From positions 1-64,000 of the forward strand of contig CAZJAA010000005.1 of NCBI GenBank assembly GCA_964544055.1: a stretch of DNA of 64,000 nucleotides, written 5' to 3'. Below are positions 43,372 to 51,045 of the stretch, one piece after another. Source of the DNA: SIG299 sp964544055 (lineage in GTDB: Bacteria > Bacillota > Clostridia > Lachnospirales > Lachnospiraceae). Under the pieces are notes generated by a model, which had not been told where the DNA came from, made no database searches, and saw only the letters and a list, made by a program, of their open reading frames with translations. The translations under genes and the position numbers were made by a program. Within the stretch, counting starts at the first letter, position 1. Each line of letters starts with the position of its first letter.

Positions 43372-43427
43372 AAACTTACCCCATGGGAAAAAATCCCCAT
43401 GAATAACCTGAAAAGGGGAAATCCATT

Positions 43428-43643
43428 ATGTCATTATCATTAAATCAAACACATATGATTCTGCAACTATTAAGCAATCGTCTTTCCGGTGAACGTGATG
43501 TCGTCAAAATCAGCCAGATTCTCAAAGAATTTGAAGCTTCCTTTACCGTTGATATCCCAACGTGGAAATCCGATTTAGAAAGCTATCTTAAAAAAGAGCT
43601 TTATGGAAACACCGCCCTCGCTGTATTAAAGCAGTGGCAGTAG
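43428..43643 (+). CDS. Small protein of unknown function
   Basis: This is a 71-residue protein that I do not recognise. It looks helical and soluble: NQTHMILQLLSNRLSGERDV, then a lysine- and leucine-rich end with SYLKKELYGNTALAVLKQWQ. There is no signal peptide, membrane helix or cysteine. AAGGGGA lies nine bases before the ATG, and a good promoter stands upstream. It is convergent with the deacetylase gene. The 3' end, with CAGTAGGCGTTGCCCACA, is partly repeated at 43703-43720. Confidence 0.6.
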   Translation: MSLSLNQTHMILQLLSNRLSGERDVVKISQILKEFEASFTVDIPTWKSDLESYLKKELYGNTALAVLKQWQ

Positions 43644-43721
43644 GCGTTGCCCACACAAACGACATAAAACTTAAAAAGCCTTATGCCCACAGGAAAGCAG
43701 CACAGTAAGCGTTGCCCACAT

Positions 43722-44402
43722 TTACAACAGAACTTCTGCGTTTGTACCATAATAGATATCTTCTCTGCCGGAGAGCATCTGGCAGAGTTTTTCTATTCTG
43801 TCCCAGTTGTCATTGCCCATAAATTCATAGCTATGTCCCCAGATATAAAAAATCTGCGGGCTTTCCGGCTCCATGGAAAGAAACTGTTCTGCCAGTTCAA
43901 ACAGCTTTGGATTATCATGATGGCACGTTGGACGAAACCGCAGCAGGTCGGTCTGCACATCAAAATTGCAGGATTCCCAGACGGTGCGTGCATATTTAAA
44001 ACCAAGCCGGGAAAGAAGCTCTACCACCTCATCATTAAATGTTCCATACGGATACGCCATGCCTACCGGCTGTTTTCCAAACAGTTTTGTAAGCCCCTCC
44101 TTATCCTCTTCCATTTCCTTTCTTGCTTCTTCCGGACTGATTTTTGTCAAATCCTGATGTGTCAGTGCATGTGCAGCAATTTCATGTCCGGCATATGCTG
44201 CCACATGCTCTTTTAGGTCAAGACGGTTGACCGGTTTCCCATTGCACTCCCAACCGCCACTCGTTGGTCCCAAACCATAGTTTAAATTAAACGTGCATTT
44301 CATACCATATTGATTGAAAATTTCAAGCAGCTTTAAATCCGGTGTCACACCGTCATCATAGCTGAATGTTACTGCTTTTTTGTACTTATTTGTCCAGTTC
44401 AT
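43722..44402 (-). CDS. Polysaccharide deacetylase-like protein (CE4/NodB fold)
   Basis: This is a 226-residue protein with no signal peptide. KAVTFSYDDGVTPDL holds the Asp pair of motif 1, and EIAAHALTHQDLTK the HxxxH metal ligands of motif 2. MAYPYGTFNDEV is the conserved arginine/tyrosine region with Tyr. The C-terminal part (YIWGHSYEFMGNDNWDRI) fits family members that act on small or cell-wall sugars. Cytoplasmic location near the mannan genes could mean deacetylation of an imported sugar, but a substrate cannot be read from sequence. ATG at 44402 follows AGGAGG. It lies 25 bases after the AAA gene. Confidence 0.8.
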   Translation of the reverse strand: MNWTNKYKKAVTFSYDDGVTPDLKLLEIFNQYGMKCTFNLNYGLGPTSGGWECNGKPVNRLDLKEHVAAYAGHEIAAHALTHQDLTKISPEEARKEMEEDKEGLTKLFGKQPVGMAYPYGTFNDEVVELLSRLGFKYARTVWESCNFDVQTDLLRFRPTCHHDNPKLFELAEQFLSMEPESPQIFYIWGHSYEFMGNDNWDRIEKLCQMLSGREDIYYGTNAEVLL

Positions 44403-44427
44403 AAAAACCTCCTGCATCTTCATTTTT

Positions 44428-46131
44428 TTACCCAATCAGTACCGTTTTTCCCTCAAACGCAAAGCCGTACTTTTTGATTTTTTCTGCCGGAACGCCTTTT
44501 TCCAGAAGGCTTTCTGCGTATTTCTTTTCTTCTATCTGCAAAAGCGCAGCGGCTACGGTTGCTTTTAAATCCTTTTCGTCTTCCGGATCATGCACCTTAA
44601 ATTCTAAAATATAAGCAAAATCACCACTGTCTTTTTTCTTTGGCTCTAACACCACATCATACCGTCCAAAACCGCTTTCCCGGTTGGAGGTAATATAGTA
44701 TCGACTCTGTAAGTCTACCATCAAGCCAAGCACAAAACCATGATAAAAGCGCTCCGGCTCGGCAAAGGATGGTTCCTTTCCGGTATCAAAATAGCTGAAC
44801 GTAGACAATGCCACACGATTCATGAACGTGTTCATTGCTTTAATATCACCCTTCAGCAGTGCCTTGATAAAGTCATTATAGTAAGTGCTGCCATTTTTAA
44901 ACCAGCTTCCTATCATGCCGTAAAACATCCGGACTACCTCATGGTTGGTCAGGGCAAGCTTGTATTTTGGCATCTCCCATGCTTCGATTTTTCCCTCATC
45001 TTCCCTGTCCAGTGCCTTGACGTAACCGCTTGCCAGAAGCAAGCTCCAAATGGCATCCGTATTATGGTCTAACTGGTTATACACAATCTGTTCGTCTAAA
45101 GGTGCCTCAATCACCTCGCCGTTTAACAACTGTTCAAACAGCTCCTTGATATCTCCCGGACTTTCCTGCAAAAGCTTCCCCACCAGACCGTTGGAGCTGG
45201 TGTTTGCCCAGTAGGTTGTTAAGATTCCTTTGTCAAGAAAGTTGATAATCGACCACGGATTATACATATCCTCTTGTGTTCCGAACACAAAGCCGTCGTA
45301 CCAGAATTTTACCTCTTCTTTTTTGTCCGAACGCCCGCACTCCTCCAGTGCCGCAAACACTTCTTCTTCGGTAAAACCAAATGCCGTAGCATATTTCTCC
45401 GATGTTGTTGTTATCACTTCAAGGTTGTTCAAGTCCGAAAAAATGGACTCCTTGCTGACTCTGGTAATTCCAGTCATTATGGCTCGCCCTAAGCTTGGAT
45501 TGGTTTTAAACGTGGAATTGAACAGGCTTCTTGTAAAGGCAACCATTTTCTCCCAGAACCCATGTACATACGCCTCCTGCATCGGCGTGTCGTATTCATC
45601 CAGCAGGATGATTGGTTTTTTGCCATAATAGCGGTGTAAAAAATCGGACAATTTATTCAAAGCCAAAGTAGCGTCTGTGTTATTTATTTGCAATGATGTC
45701 AGTATCCGATGGATATATATTTTGTCAGCCTCCGTCAGTGCCGGACTTTCTATCAAAAAATTAAATTTTATATATAAACTCCGGAGCACTTCACAAATTT
45801 TTGCATAAGTATCTTCATAGGTCATTTCCTTCACATTGGCAAAGGACAGCATAATCACCGGATACGTTCCCTGCAAATCTCTATATTTTTCTTCTTCCCA
45901 GATAGAAAGCCCCTCAAATAAATCTCCGCAGTCTTTATAATCCACCGAGAAAAATGTTTCCAGCATATTCATGTTTAACGTTTTTCCAAAACGTCGTGGG
46001 CGAGTTATCAACGTGACGGTGTCACCACTTTCCCACCATTCTTTAATAAAATTTGTTTTGTCTACATAAAAATAATTGCCTTTTCTGACTTCTTCAAAGC
46101 TCTGTATTCCGATTGCTACCGTTCTTGCCAT
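44428..46131 (-). CDS. AAA-ATPase-like/PD-(D/E)XK nuclease-like protein
   Basis: This is a 567-residue protein of a family common in gut Firmicutes and Bacteroidetes. The N-terminal half is the AAA-ATPase-like domain: RPRRFGKTLNMNMLETFF contains the Walker A part GKT, and PIILLDEYDTPMQEAY the Walker B part. The C-terminal 130 residues resemble a PD-(D/E)XK nuclease (GFGRYDVVLEPKK, then YILEFKVHD with E-x-K). The family expands strongly in some genomes and has no agreed function. Its position next to a deacetylase gene (25 bases) may be chance. Confidence 0.82.
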   Translation of the reverse strand: MARTVAIGIQSFEEVRKGNYFYVDKTNFIKEWWESGDTVTLITRPRRFGKTLNMNMLETFFSVDYKDCGDLFEGLSIWEEEKYRDLQGTYPVIMLSFANVKEMTYEDTYAKICEVLRSLYIKFNFLIESPALTEADKIYIHRILTSLQINNTDATLALNKLSDFLHRYYGKKPIILLDEYDTPMQEAYVHGFWEKMVAFTRSLFNSTFKTNPSLGRAIMTGITRVSKESIFSDLNNLEVITTTSEKYATAFGFTEEEVFAALEECGRSDKKEEVKFWYDGFVFGTQEDMYNPWSIINFLDKGILTTYWANTSSNGLVGKLLQESPGDIKELFEQLLNGEVIEAPLDEQIVYNQLDHNTDAIWSLLLASGYVKALDREDEGKIEAWEMPKYKLALTNHEVVRMFYGMIGSWFKNGSTYYNDFIKALLKGDIKAMNTFMNRVALSTFSYFDTGKEPSFAEPERFYHGFVLGLMVDLQSRYYITSNRESGFGRYDVVLEPKKKDSGDFAYILEFKVHDPEDEKDLKATVAAALLQIEEKKYAESLLEKGVPAEKIKKYGFAFEGKTVLIG

Positions 46132-46198
46132 GCTTTGCTCCTTTCTACCTGCGTTATACTAATCTCCATTCCGGAGCTTTTTTTCACACTACTATATC

Positions 46199-46240
46199 AA
46201 AAAATCCGCTATACCATTTACTTATAGTATAACGGATTTT
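46199..46240 (-). terminator. Terminator of the chemoreceptor gene
   Basis: On the minus strand AAAATCCG with TATAC pairs with GTATA with CGGATTTT, and TTTTTT follows. It stands between the chemoreceptor stop (46373) and the AAA-ATPase start. The gap 46132-46372 holds no gene. Confidence 0.8.
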
Positions 46241-46372
46241 GGAGCAAATTACAAACAGAAAATAGCAGGCTCATCATGTTCAAACAAACGTTTCTCCGGC
46301 AAATGCCTGACAAGCGTCTGTTCTTTTTGATGTTTTAAATTAAACTTTCCTATAAATCAGGAAACCAAATAC

Positions 46373-48550
46373 CTACTCCACCTTCAGCACGCCCACCGTT
46401 TCTTCCATCTGGGCGGCTTTTTCCGAAAGCAGTTCTACGCTCTTGCGCAGTTCTTCTACCAGTCCCTGCTGTATTTTTGCATTATCATCCACCTGCATCG
46501 TATTCGCACTTGTTTCTTCGGAAACTGCCGAAATATTCATTACAGAATTGACCGCTTCTTTCTTTACATCCTCCATGAACAGCATTCCTTCGGTTATTTT
46601 TTTCAGGTTATCGACCATTTGCTTTACCCGCTCGTTCACTTTATGAAAAGCTTCCAGCGTACTATCCAGCGATGCATTCTGGGATGCAACTATGCTTCCT
46701 GCCTGGTTGGCAGCTTCCACCGTCTGCCCTGCCTGTGCCTGAATTTTTCCTACAATGCCTCCAATTTCACTTGCTGCTTCTCTGGACTGGTCTGCCAGCT
46801 TCCGGATTTCCTCTGCAACCACAGCAAAACCGCGTCCGGCCTCTCCGGCACGCGCTGCCTCGATGGAAGCATTCAGAGAAAGAAGGTTCGTCTGCGAAGC
46901 AATATCGTTGATAATATTGGCAAATGCTCCAATAGACTTTGTCTGCTCGTTTAACGAGGTAATATCCGAGCAGATGGCATGGGTAATTTCCTCTGTTGCC
47001 TTTGATTTCTCGTGAAGTTCATCAATGATTTCCAGTCCATTTCCAATCGCAGTCTTCGTATCTTCGGAAATCCGGGTAATTTCCTCCGAATAACCGGATA
47101 CCGCTTCAATCTGTCTGGACAACTCGGTAATCTGCAGCACGCATTCCTGAGCATCCTCTGCCTGAACGGAAATCCCCTGCTCAATTTCACCAACCGCAGT
47201 GCTGATTTCATCACTGGACTGGATTAATGTTTCTGTATGTGCACCAACCTGTCCTGTTACCGCAGAAACAGTTGACATAACCTCTTTTACCTGCGTTATC
47301 AGTGTGCGGATGCTTTCCGTCATGCGGTCTACATTTCCTGCAATCTGCCCAAGCTCATCCCTGCTTTTTGCCGGCTTGCCCGAAGTAAAATCGCCTCCGG
47401 ATACCTTTTCCAGCCTTTTTGTCACCATCTTCATGCCACCATTCATTGTATGGGCAAGGAAAACACAGATAGCAACCGCAAGCACAATAGCAATTGCTAT
47501 CAGCAACAGAGTTGTTGTCTGTATTCTGGCTGCAGATTCCATCAAGACTGCTTCAGGGATAAAAGATGCCAGCATTGCTCCGGTATCACCTAAAACAGAA
47601 TAAGCAAACACATAGCTTTTTCCCTGCCAGGTCGTATGTAAAAAGCCTTCTGACTGCCCGGAGGTAATTGCCTGCTCGTACACTTCCAGTTCACAAAATA
47701 CCGGAATTTCTCCTTCATTCTGTCCATCCGTACCGCCACAATAGGTTGTTTCATTGCCGTCCGGTGCCACAAAAGAAGCATAGCTTCCCGCACCCTTATC
47801 CAAATCCAGTAATGAATTATAAACCACGGAACGGTCAATATCCACAACAAAAACCATGTTACCACTTTTCATTCCAACCTTGCGCCACAAACTGATCGCA
47901 TAGTTTGTGGATTTAAAGTTTTCTTCCTTGGCAACTACAGCTTCATCCAAATAAGTATGACGGCCAAGATACCCAAACTTTTCCTGGGCTGACAAGATAT
48001 TGCTACCCTCCGCACTTGCGGCAAATTCTGAAAAATAATTATCGGCTATCGGCAGCGGAGTTGTACTCAGCCCTATGGTTTTATCAGTGAAAAAGTATAA
48101 ATGATATACAAAATCGGAAATCTGCTTTAAATTTCTGATTTTACTCTGTATTCTTGTTTTTGCTTCTTTCTGATCCTCCGTCAGATTACCATAATCAATG
48201 TTGGATGCCAGATAAAAATTCATGGCATCATCATCCGTCATGATTTCTATCATACGGTCACTGACCTGTTCCAGACCAAGTTCGATATAGTCGCCCTTTG
48301 CCTTTACGGTTGTTACCAAGGCACTTTCTGCCTCTTCCACCAGCATTTCTTTTGCCGAAGAATAGGACATGATACCCTGCACCACAATCATCAGGATTAA
48401 CAGTACAAAGGCAATCACGGTTTTTGTAATCAGACTGTCAAACAGTCCGGATTTTCCGGTATTCTTAACTCTCCTCTTTTTTTCCGGTTGATATTTTCTC
48501 TGCTTCTTCGCTTTTTTTTCTGCCCTGCTGCTTTGTTTCATCTTTTTCAT
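46373..48550 (-). CDS. Methyl-accepting chemotaxis protein
   Basis: This is a 725-residue chemoreceptor. About 45 strongly basic residues precede membrane helix 1 (TVIAFVLLILMIVVQGIMSY). An extracellular sensor of about 280 residues follows, probably of the dCache type (SNIDYGNLTEDQKEAKTRIQ). Helix 2 (LLLIAIAIVLAVAICVFLAH) leads to a HAMP linker and the long signalling coiled coil. Its tip reads NDIASQTNLLSLNASIEAAR, then AGEAGRGFAVVAEEIRKLAD. The ATG at 48550 has GGAGG upstream. The leader is about 270 bases long and carries a terminator-like hairpin and a shared hairpin, so expression may be conditional. Confidence 0.93.
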   Translation of the reverse strand: MKKMKQSSRAEKKAKKQRKYQPEKKRRVKNTGKSGLFDSLITKTVIAFVLLILMIVVQGIMSYSSAKEMLVEEAESALVTTVKAKGDYIELGLEQVSDRMIEIMTDDDAMNFYLASNIDYGNLTEDQKEAKTRIQSKIRNLKQISDFVYHLYFFTDKTIGLSTTPLPIADNYFSEFAASAEGSNILSAQEKFGYLGRHTYLDEAVVAKEENFKSTNYAISLWRKVGMKSGNMVFVVDIDRSVVYNSLLDLDKGAGSYASFVAPDGNETTYCGGTDGQNEGEIPVFCELEVYEQAITSGQSEGFLHTTWQGKSYVFAYSVLGDTGAMLASFIPEAVLMESAARIQTTTLLLIAIAIVLAVAICVFLAHTMNGGMKMVTKRLEKVSGGDFTSGKPAKSRDELGQIAGNVDRMTESIRTLITQVKEVMSTVSAVTGQVGAHTETLIQSSDEISTAVGEIEQGISVQAEDAQECVLQITELSRQIEAVSGYSEEITRISEDTKTAIGNGLEIIDELHEKSKATEEITHAICSDITSLNEQTKSIGAFANIINDIASQTNLLSLNASIEAARAGEAGRGFAVVAEEIRKLADQSREAASEIGGIVGKIQAQAGQTVEAANQAGSIVASQNASLDSTLEAFHKVNERVKQMVDNLKKITEGMLFMEDVKKEAVNSVMNISAVSEETSANTMQVDDNAKIQQGLVEELRKSVELLSEKAAQMEETVGVLKVE

Positions 48551-48575
48551 AAACTTTCCTCCTGTTGACATTTAG

Positions 48576-48615
48576 GTACTCTCGGAATGTTTCCTTCAGA
48601 AAATTCCATGAGTAC
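48576..48615 (-). promoter_or_regulatory. Shared leader hairpin, copy 1 (chemoreceptor gene)
   Basis: On the minus strand GTACTC-AT-GGAAT pairs with ATTCC-GA-GAGTAC around the loop TTTTCTGAAGGAAAC. It ends 26 bases before the chemoreceptor ATG. A very similar hairpin stands 28 bases before the aminopeptidase gene (56231-56268). Confidence 0.65.
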
Positions 48616-48684
48616 ATATTTTATTTCAGCGAAAAATATAGTTTTCTTGTTCCCTGTTAAGGGTTCTTGTTTTCTGTGTATAGA

Positions 48685-48820
48685 ACAAAGAAAGGTTATT
48701 TTTCAGTGACAGAAGTTCATCAGCACTTTCAAAATAACCTTTCTTTTTATAATTTTTACCCTCTCACGTTCCCCAAACGCTTCTACCTCCGATACAATAC
48801 CTTCTCTTAATGTATCGTTC
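48685..48820 (-). ncRNA. Candidate small RNA or attenuated leader upstream of the chemoreceptor gene
   Basis: A strong promoter reads into this segment and a strong terminator hairpin closes it (48688-48745), about 135 bases later. Between them are two small stems (GATACA/TGTATC; CGTT/AACG) and a purine-rich stretch (GGAGGTAGAAGC, GTGAGAGGG), but no sensible reading frame. It does not match a riboswitch class I know. It may be an independent RNA or a leader that ends early unless a signal is present. Confidence 0.45.
48688..48745 (-). terminator. Terminator-like hairpin in the chemoreceptor leader
   Basis: AAGAAAGGTTATTTT at 48688-48702 pairs with AAAATAACCTTTCTT at 48731-48745 (16 base pairs counting the flanks). 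T-rich sequence follows on both strands. The 27-base loop is long. No plus-strand gene ends here, so it most likely serves the minus-strand transcript. Confidence 0.65.
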
Positions 48821-48826
48821 GACTAT

Positions 48827-48855
48827 ATTCTATCATTTTTATGCATTTTTGTCAA
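48827..48855 (-). promoter_or_regulatory. Promoter upstream of the chemoreceptor leader
   Basis: Read on the minus strand, TTGACA (48855-48850), a 17-base spacer and TAGAAT (48832-48827) are close to consensus. It is one of the best promoter matches in the window. No sigma-28 (flagellar) promoter is seen for this chemoreceptor. Confidence 0.7.
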
Positions 48856-48921
48856 TTCAAACATTCCATTTCTCTATTTTTTAGTGATTTTGCACAAATT
48901 TAAGTCAGAAAATTATAACTT

Positions 48922-49089
48922 ATGACGAAGAAAATAAACGGATATGTCATCATAAATGATACCGTCGAACAAAACAGCTTTCCTCTTACCGAACGCCAAT
49001 CGCCGTTCGATTCCACGGATTATCCTGTGTACCATCTGCTGATAGAAGGCGGTGAAATCGTGGATATTCAGGAACAGTATGAAACGTAA
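48922..49089 (+). CDS. Small hypothetical protein or gene remnant
   Basis: This is a reading frame of 55 codons that starts MTKKINGYVIINDTVEQNSF and ends LLIEGGEIVDIQEQYET. Composition and the lack of rare codons make it look like real protein, but there is no good ribosome-binding site. I do not recognise it. It lies alone in a gene-poor stretch (48551-49337); the remaining 248 bases after it hold nothing I can name. It could be the end of a degraded gene. Confidence 0.4.
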   Translation: MTKKINGYVIINDTVEQNSFPLTERQSPFDSTDYPVYHLLIEGGEIVDIQEQYET

Positions 49090-49337
49090 GGGTTCGATTT
49101 TATAACACCTAATTTACTACCTGCAGTACCTTTCTGACTGCTTCCGACTGCATCAGCAGCCACATCTTCTCATTTCCACATTCAAATTAAAATACAAGTC
49201 ATTTTGAAAAATCCAATCTTTTGACTCTTTTTTTCTGTATATATCAATCATTCTTTGCCACTCCTTCAAACAGCTTCTTGATTATTGATAATTGTAACGT
49301 ATTTGGCATTACGTTTCAAGCAAATTTAAACCTGCAC

Positions 49338-50036
49338 CTATCTCTTTTCAATCATCAAATGATGAAAAAACGCAATCTCCTTATAGCCATCCATATCCGA
49401 TACCCGCATCTCGATTTCCACCATTTTATCCTGCCAGTCAGCGTCTTTCTGTATTTCCTGATTTTGCTGCATATCCCAGAAAGTTCTCATCCCCAGTATC
49501 TTCGTAATCGCAAGTTCCGGACACCATTTCTCAATATCTGCATCCTCATAGTAACGAATTGCTCCGTACCTGGAAGCCATTCCGTCATTACCATCAAGCA
49601 GACTATGGGCATGCTCAAAATCATTTAAAAGTACCACCATCTGCATAACCCGTCCTGCACGATTATGTTTCACGATGGAAAGCTTTCCGTCAGGTTTTAA
49701 AATCCTCGCAAACTCCTTAACAATATCCTCCCTGTCTTCAGCGTACTCCAGAACATTGTGACAGATAATCCTATCAAAAGTCTCATTCTCAAATTTACGC
49801 AATTCCCCGGTGCTGCCGATAATTTGCGTATACCGGTTGTCTGCCCACCTTGTCTTTATGCTGTCTTCATCCGGTTCGATAGCGGTTACCTCGTTATGCT
49901 CTGCCAGATAATTGGCAGTTACTCCGATACCACTGCCAAAATCAAGGATCTTCTTATCTCGAATTTCTCCTAATTGTTTCCATACCATTCGCTTCATGAG
50001 ACATTCCCACGGTTGTAAATCTGTTATTTTATGCAT
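49338..50036 (-). CDS. Class I SAM-dependent methyltransferase
   Basis: This is a 232-residue methyltransferase of the Rossmann type. KKILDFGSGIGVTANYLAEH is motif I for S-adenosylmethionine, VTAIEPDEDSI motif II, and DRIICHNVLEYAEDREDIVK motif IV. The C-terminal part (HAHSLLDGNDGMASRYGAIR) recalls the tRNA-modifying CmoM group, but the substrate is not certain. It stands alone, with no operon partner: the small frame at 48922 is on the other strand, and the restriction-enzyme remnant upstream is degraded. Confidence 0.8.
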   Translation of the reverse strand: MHKITDLQPWECLMKRMVWKQLGEIRDKKILDFGSGIGVTANYLAEHNEVTAIEPDEDSIKTRWADNRYTQIIGSTGELRKFENETFDRIICHNVLEYAEDREDIVKEFARILKPDGKLSIVKHNRAGRVMQMVVLLNDFEHAHSLLDGNDGMASRYGAIRYYEDADIEKWCPELAITKILGMRTFWDMQQNQEIQKDADWQDKMVEIEMRVSDMDGYKEIAFFHHLMIEKR

Positions 50037-50122
50037 CGTACCAGCTCCATTTCAATGATTCACGCTTTATACCAAACCGGTATATTTATTCTAAAATAAT
50101 TCGTCCTTTTCATTCTTCTTTC

Positions 50123-50494
50123 TTACCTTTTTAGAATACTACAATATACGTTCCTTTTCAACGAACTTTCGCAATTTATCACAATATCTCCCATAGGAAG
50201 TTTTTTAATATATATACCTTTAACCTCTGCCATTGTTTTTCCAACTTCCAAGTAATTTACAATTCTATAATACCAATTTAAAAGACTCGAGTTTATAATA
50301 CCAAGCAGATAATATAAGTCAACGGCTAAATTCTGCTCTAATGGATATATTGAATGTAATGTATTATTGCTAGCATTTCCTTTATCATATGTTGCAATTA
50401 AACAGTCACGAGTTTTTAACACGCCGTGAGCAATTTTCTCCTTGAGTTTTAAAAAAAACTGTGGTAGAATCATAGTTGATATTGAAAAAGGCAA
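50123..50494 (-). pseudogene. Remnant of a type IIG restriction-modification enzyme (specificity part)
   Basis: The frame of 123 codons matches only the C-terminal target-recognition part of Eco57I/TaqI-like enzymes: DLYYLLGIINSSLLNWYYRI, then KGIYIKKLPM. Such enzymes have about 1000 residues, so the methylase and nuclease parts are missing. The start is not natural (no ribosome-binding site, hydrophobic MPFSISTMILPQFFL). The promoter of the phe operon lies inside its upstream end on the other strand. It is probably dead; a chance reading frame is less likely given the motif. Confidence 0.6.
50442..50470 (+). promoter_or_regulatory. Promoter of the pheST operon
   Basis: TTGAGT at 50442-50447, a 17-base spacer and TAGAAT at 50465-50470. 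Transcription would start near 50477, directly before the T-box leader. The promoter lies within the restriction-enzyme remnant on the opposite strand. Confidence 0.7.
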
Positions 50495-50845
50495 CGATCG
50501 TGTAGGCTTGTTCTTTGACAGCCACAGATGCTTATACTTTTTTCAGAGAGAAGGAGTCATCGGCTGAAAGCTCCTTTAAGGTAAGGTAAGCATTGACTTT
50601 CCCACGGGAGCCGCAGCCGTAAACCACAGGTAAAACACATCTCAAGCGTTTTACCGGATGCAGTAGCCGCTGACGATTCATGCACGTTACGCATGGTAAT
50701 GAGAGTTTTTTACGTTCACAGAAGGTTTCGCAGGATTTTTCTCAACTGCTGTTCCCCTGCTGTCCGCTTCTGCTTGACGTAAAAAGAATCTGGGTGGTAC
50801 CGCGGAAAAATTTCGTCCCTTGCATGTAATTGCAAGGGACTTTTT
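50477..50845 (+). promoter_or_regulatory. T-box riboswitch of the pheST operon
   Basis: The leader contains the conserved T-box sequence near 50791-50805 (TGGGTGGTACCGCGG), which pairs with the free CCA end of uncharged tRNA. A terminator hairpin follows directly. It stands before the phenylalanyl-tRNA synthetase genes, so uncharged tRNA-Phe should allow read-through. Several stems upstream (stem I and the intermediate stems) are present; I could not fix the specifier codon by eye, although TTC occurs in a suitable region near 50510. Confidence 0.9.
50815..50845 (+). terminator. Regulated terminator of the T-box leader
   Basis: GTCCCTTGCA at 50815-50824 pairs perfectly with TGCAAGGGAC at 50831-50840, followed by TTTTT. 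The left arm competes with the T-box antiterminator. Confidence 0.9.
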
Positions 50846-50854
50846 GTATTCCAA

Positions 50855-50934
50855 GTAAAACAATGAGCTGCTTTAGCAGCGGCTGACAGCTCAGCTGGCA
50901 GGTTTTACGAATGCGAGGGGCGGGGGCTGAATAG
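50855..50934 (+). repeat. Structured intergenic repeat, copy B
   Basis: GTAAAAC (50855-50861)/GTTTTAC (50902-50908) encloses GCTGC TTTA GCAGC and CTGACAGC TCA GCTGGCAG. The tail ends GGGGGCTGAATAG. It lies between the T-box terminator and pheS. A second block, ATATAAGCAAATAC with CAGGA and GCTT-CTTGC (50960-50993), follows and is shared with copy C. Confidence 0.8.
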
Positions 50935-51045
50935 TTACTACCTTATCCTATTAAACCTCATATAAGCAAATACACAGGAGTCAAGCTTGCTTGCATTTAC
51001 ACGCCAAAGAACACGACACGTTATAAAAAAGAAAGGAACAAAGAA

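Noticed and set aside
48685..48820. Cyclic di-GMP or other known riboswitch before the chemoreceptor gene
   Set aside because: The conserved core sequences of the classes I know are not present; it is kept only as an unclassified leader or small RNA.
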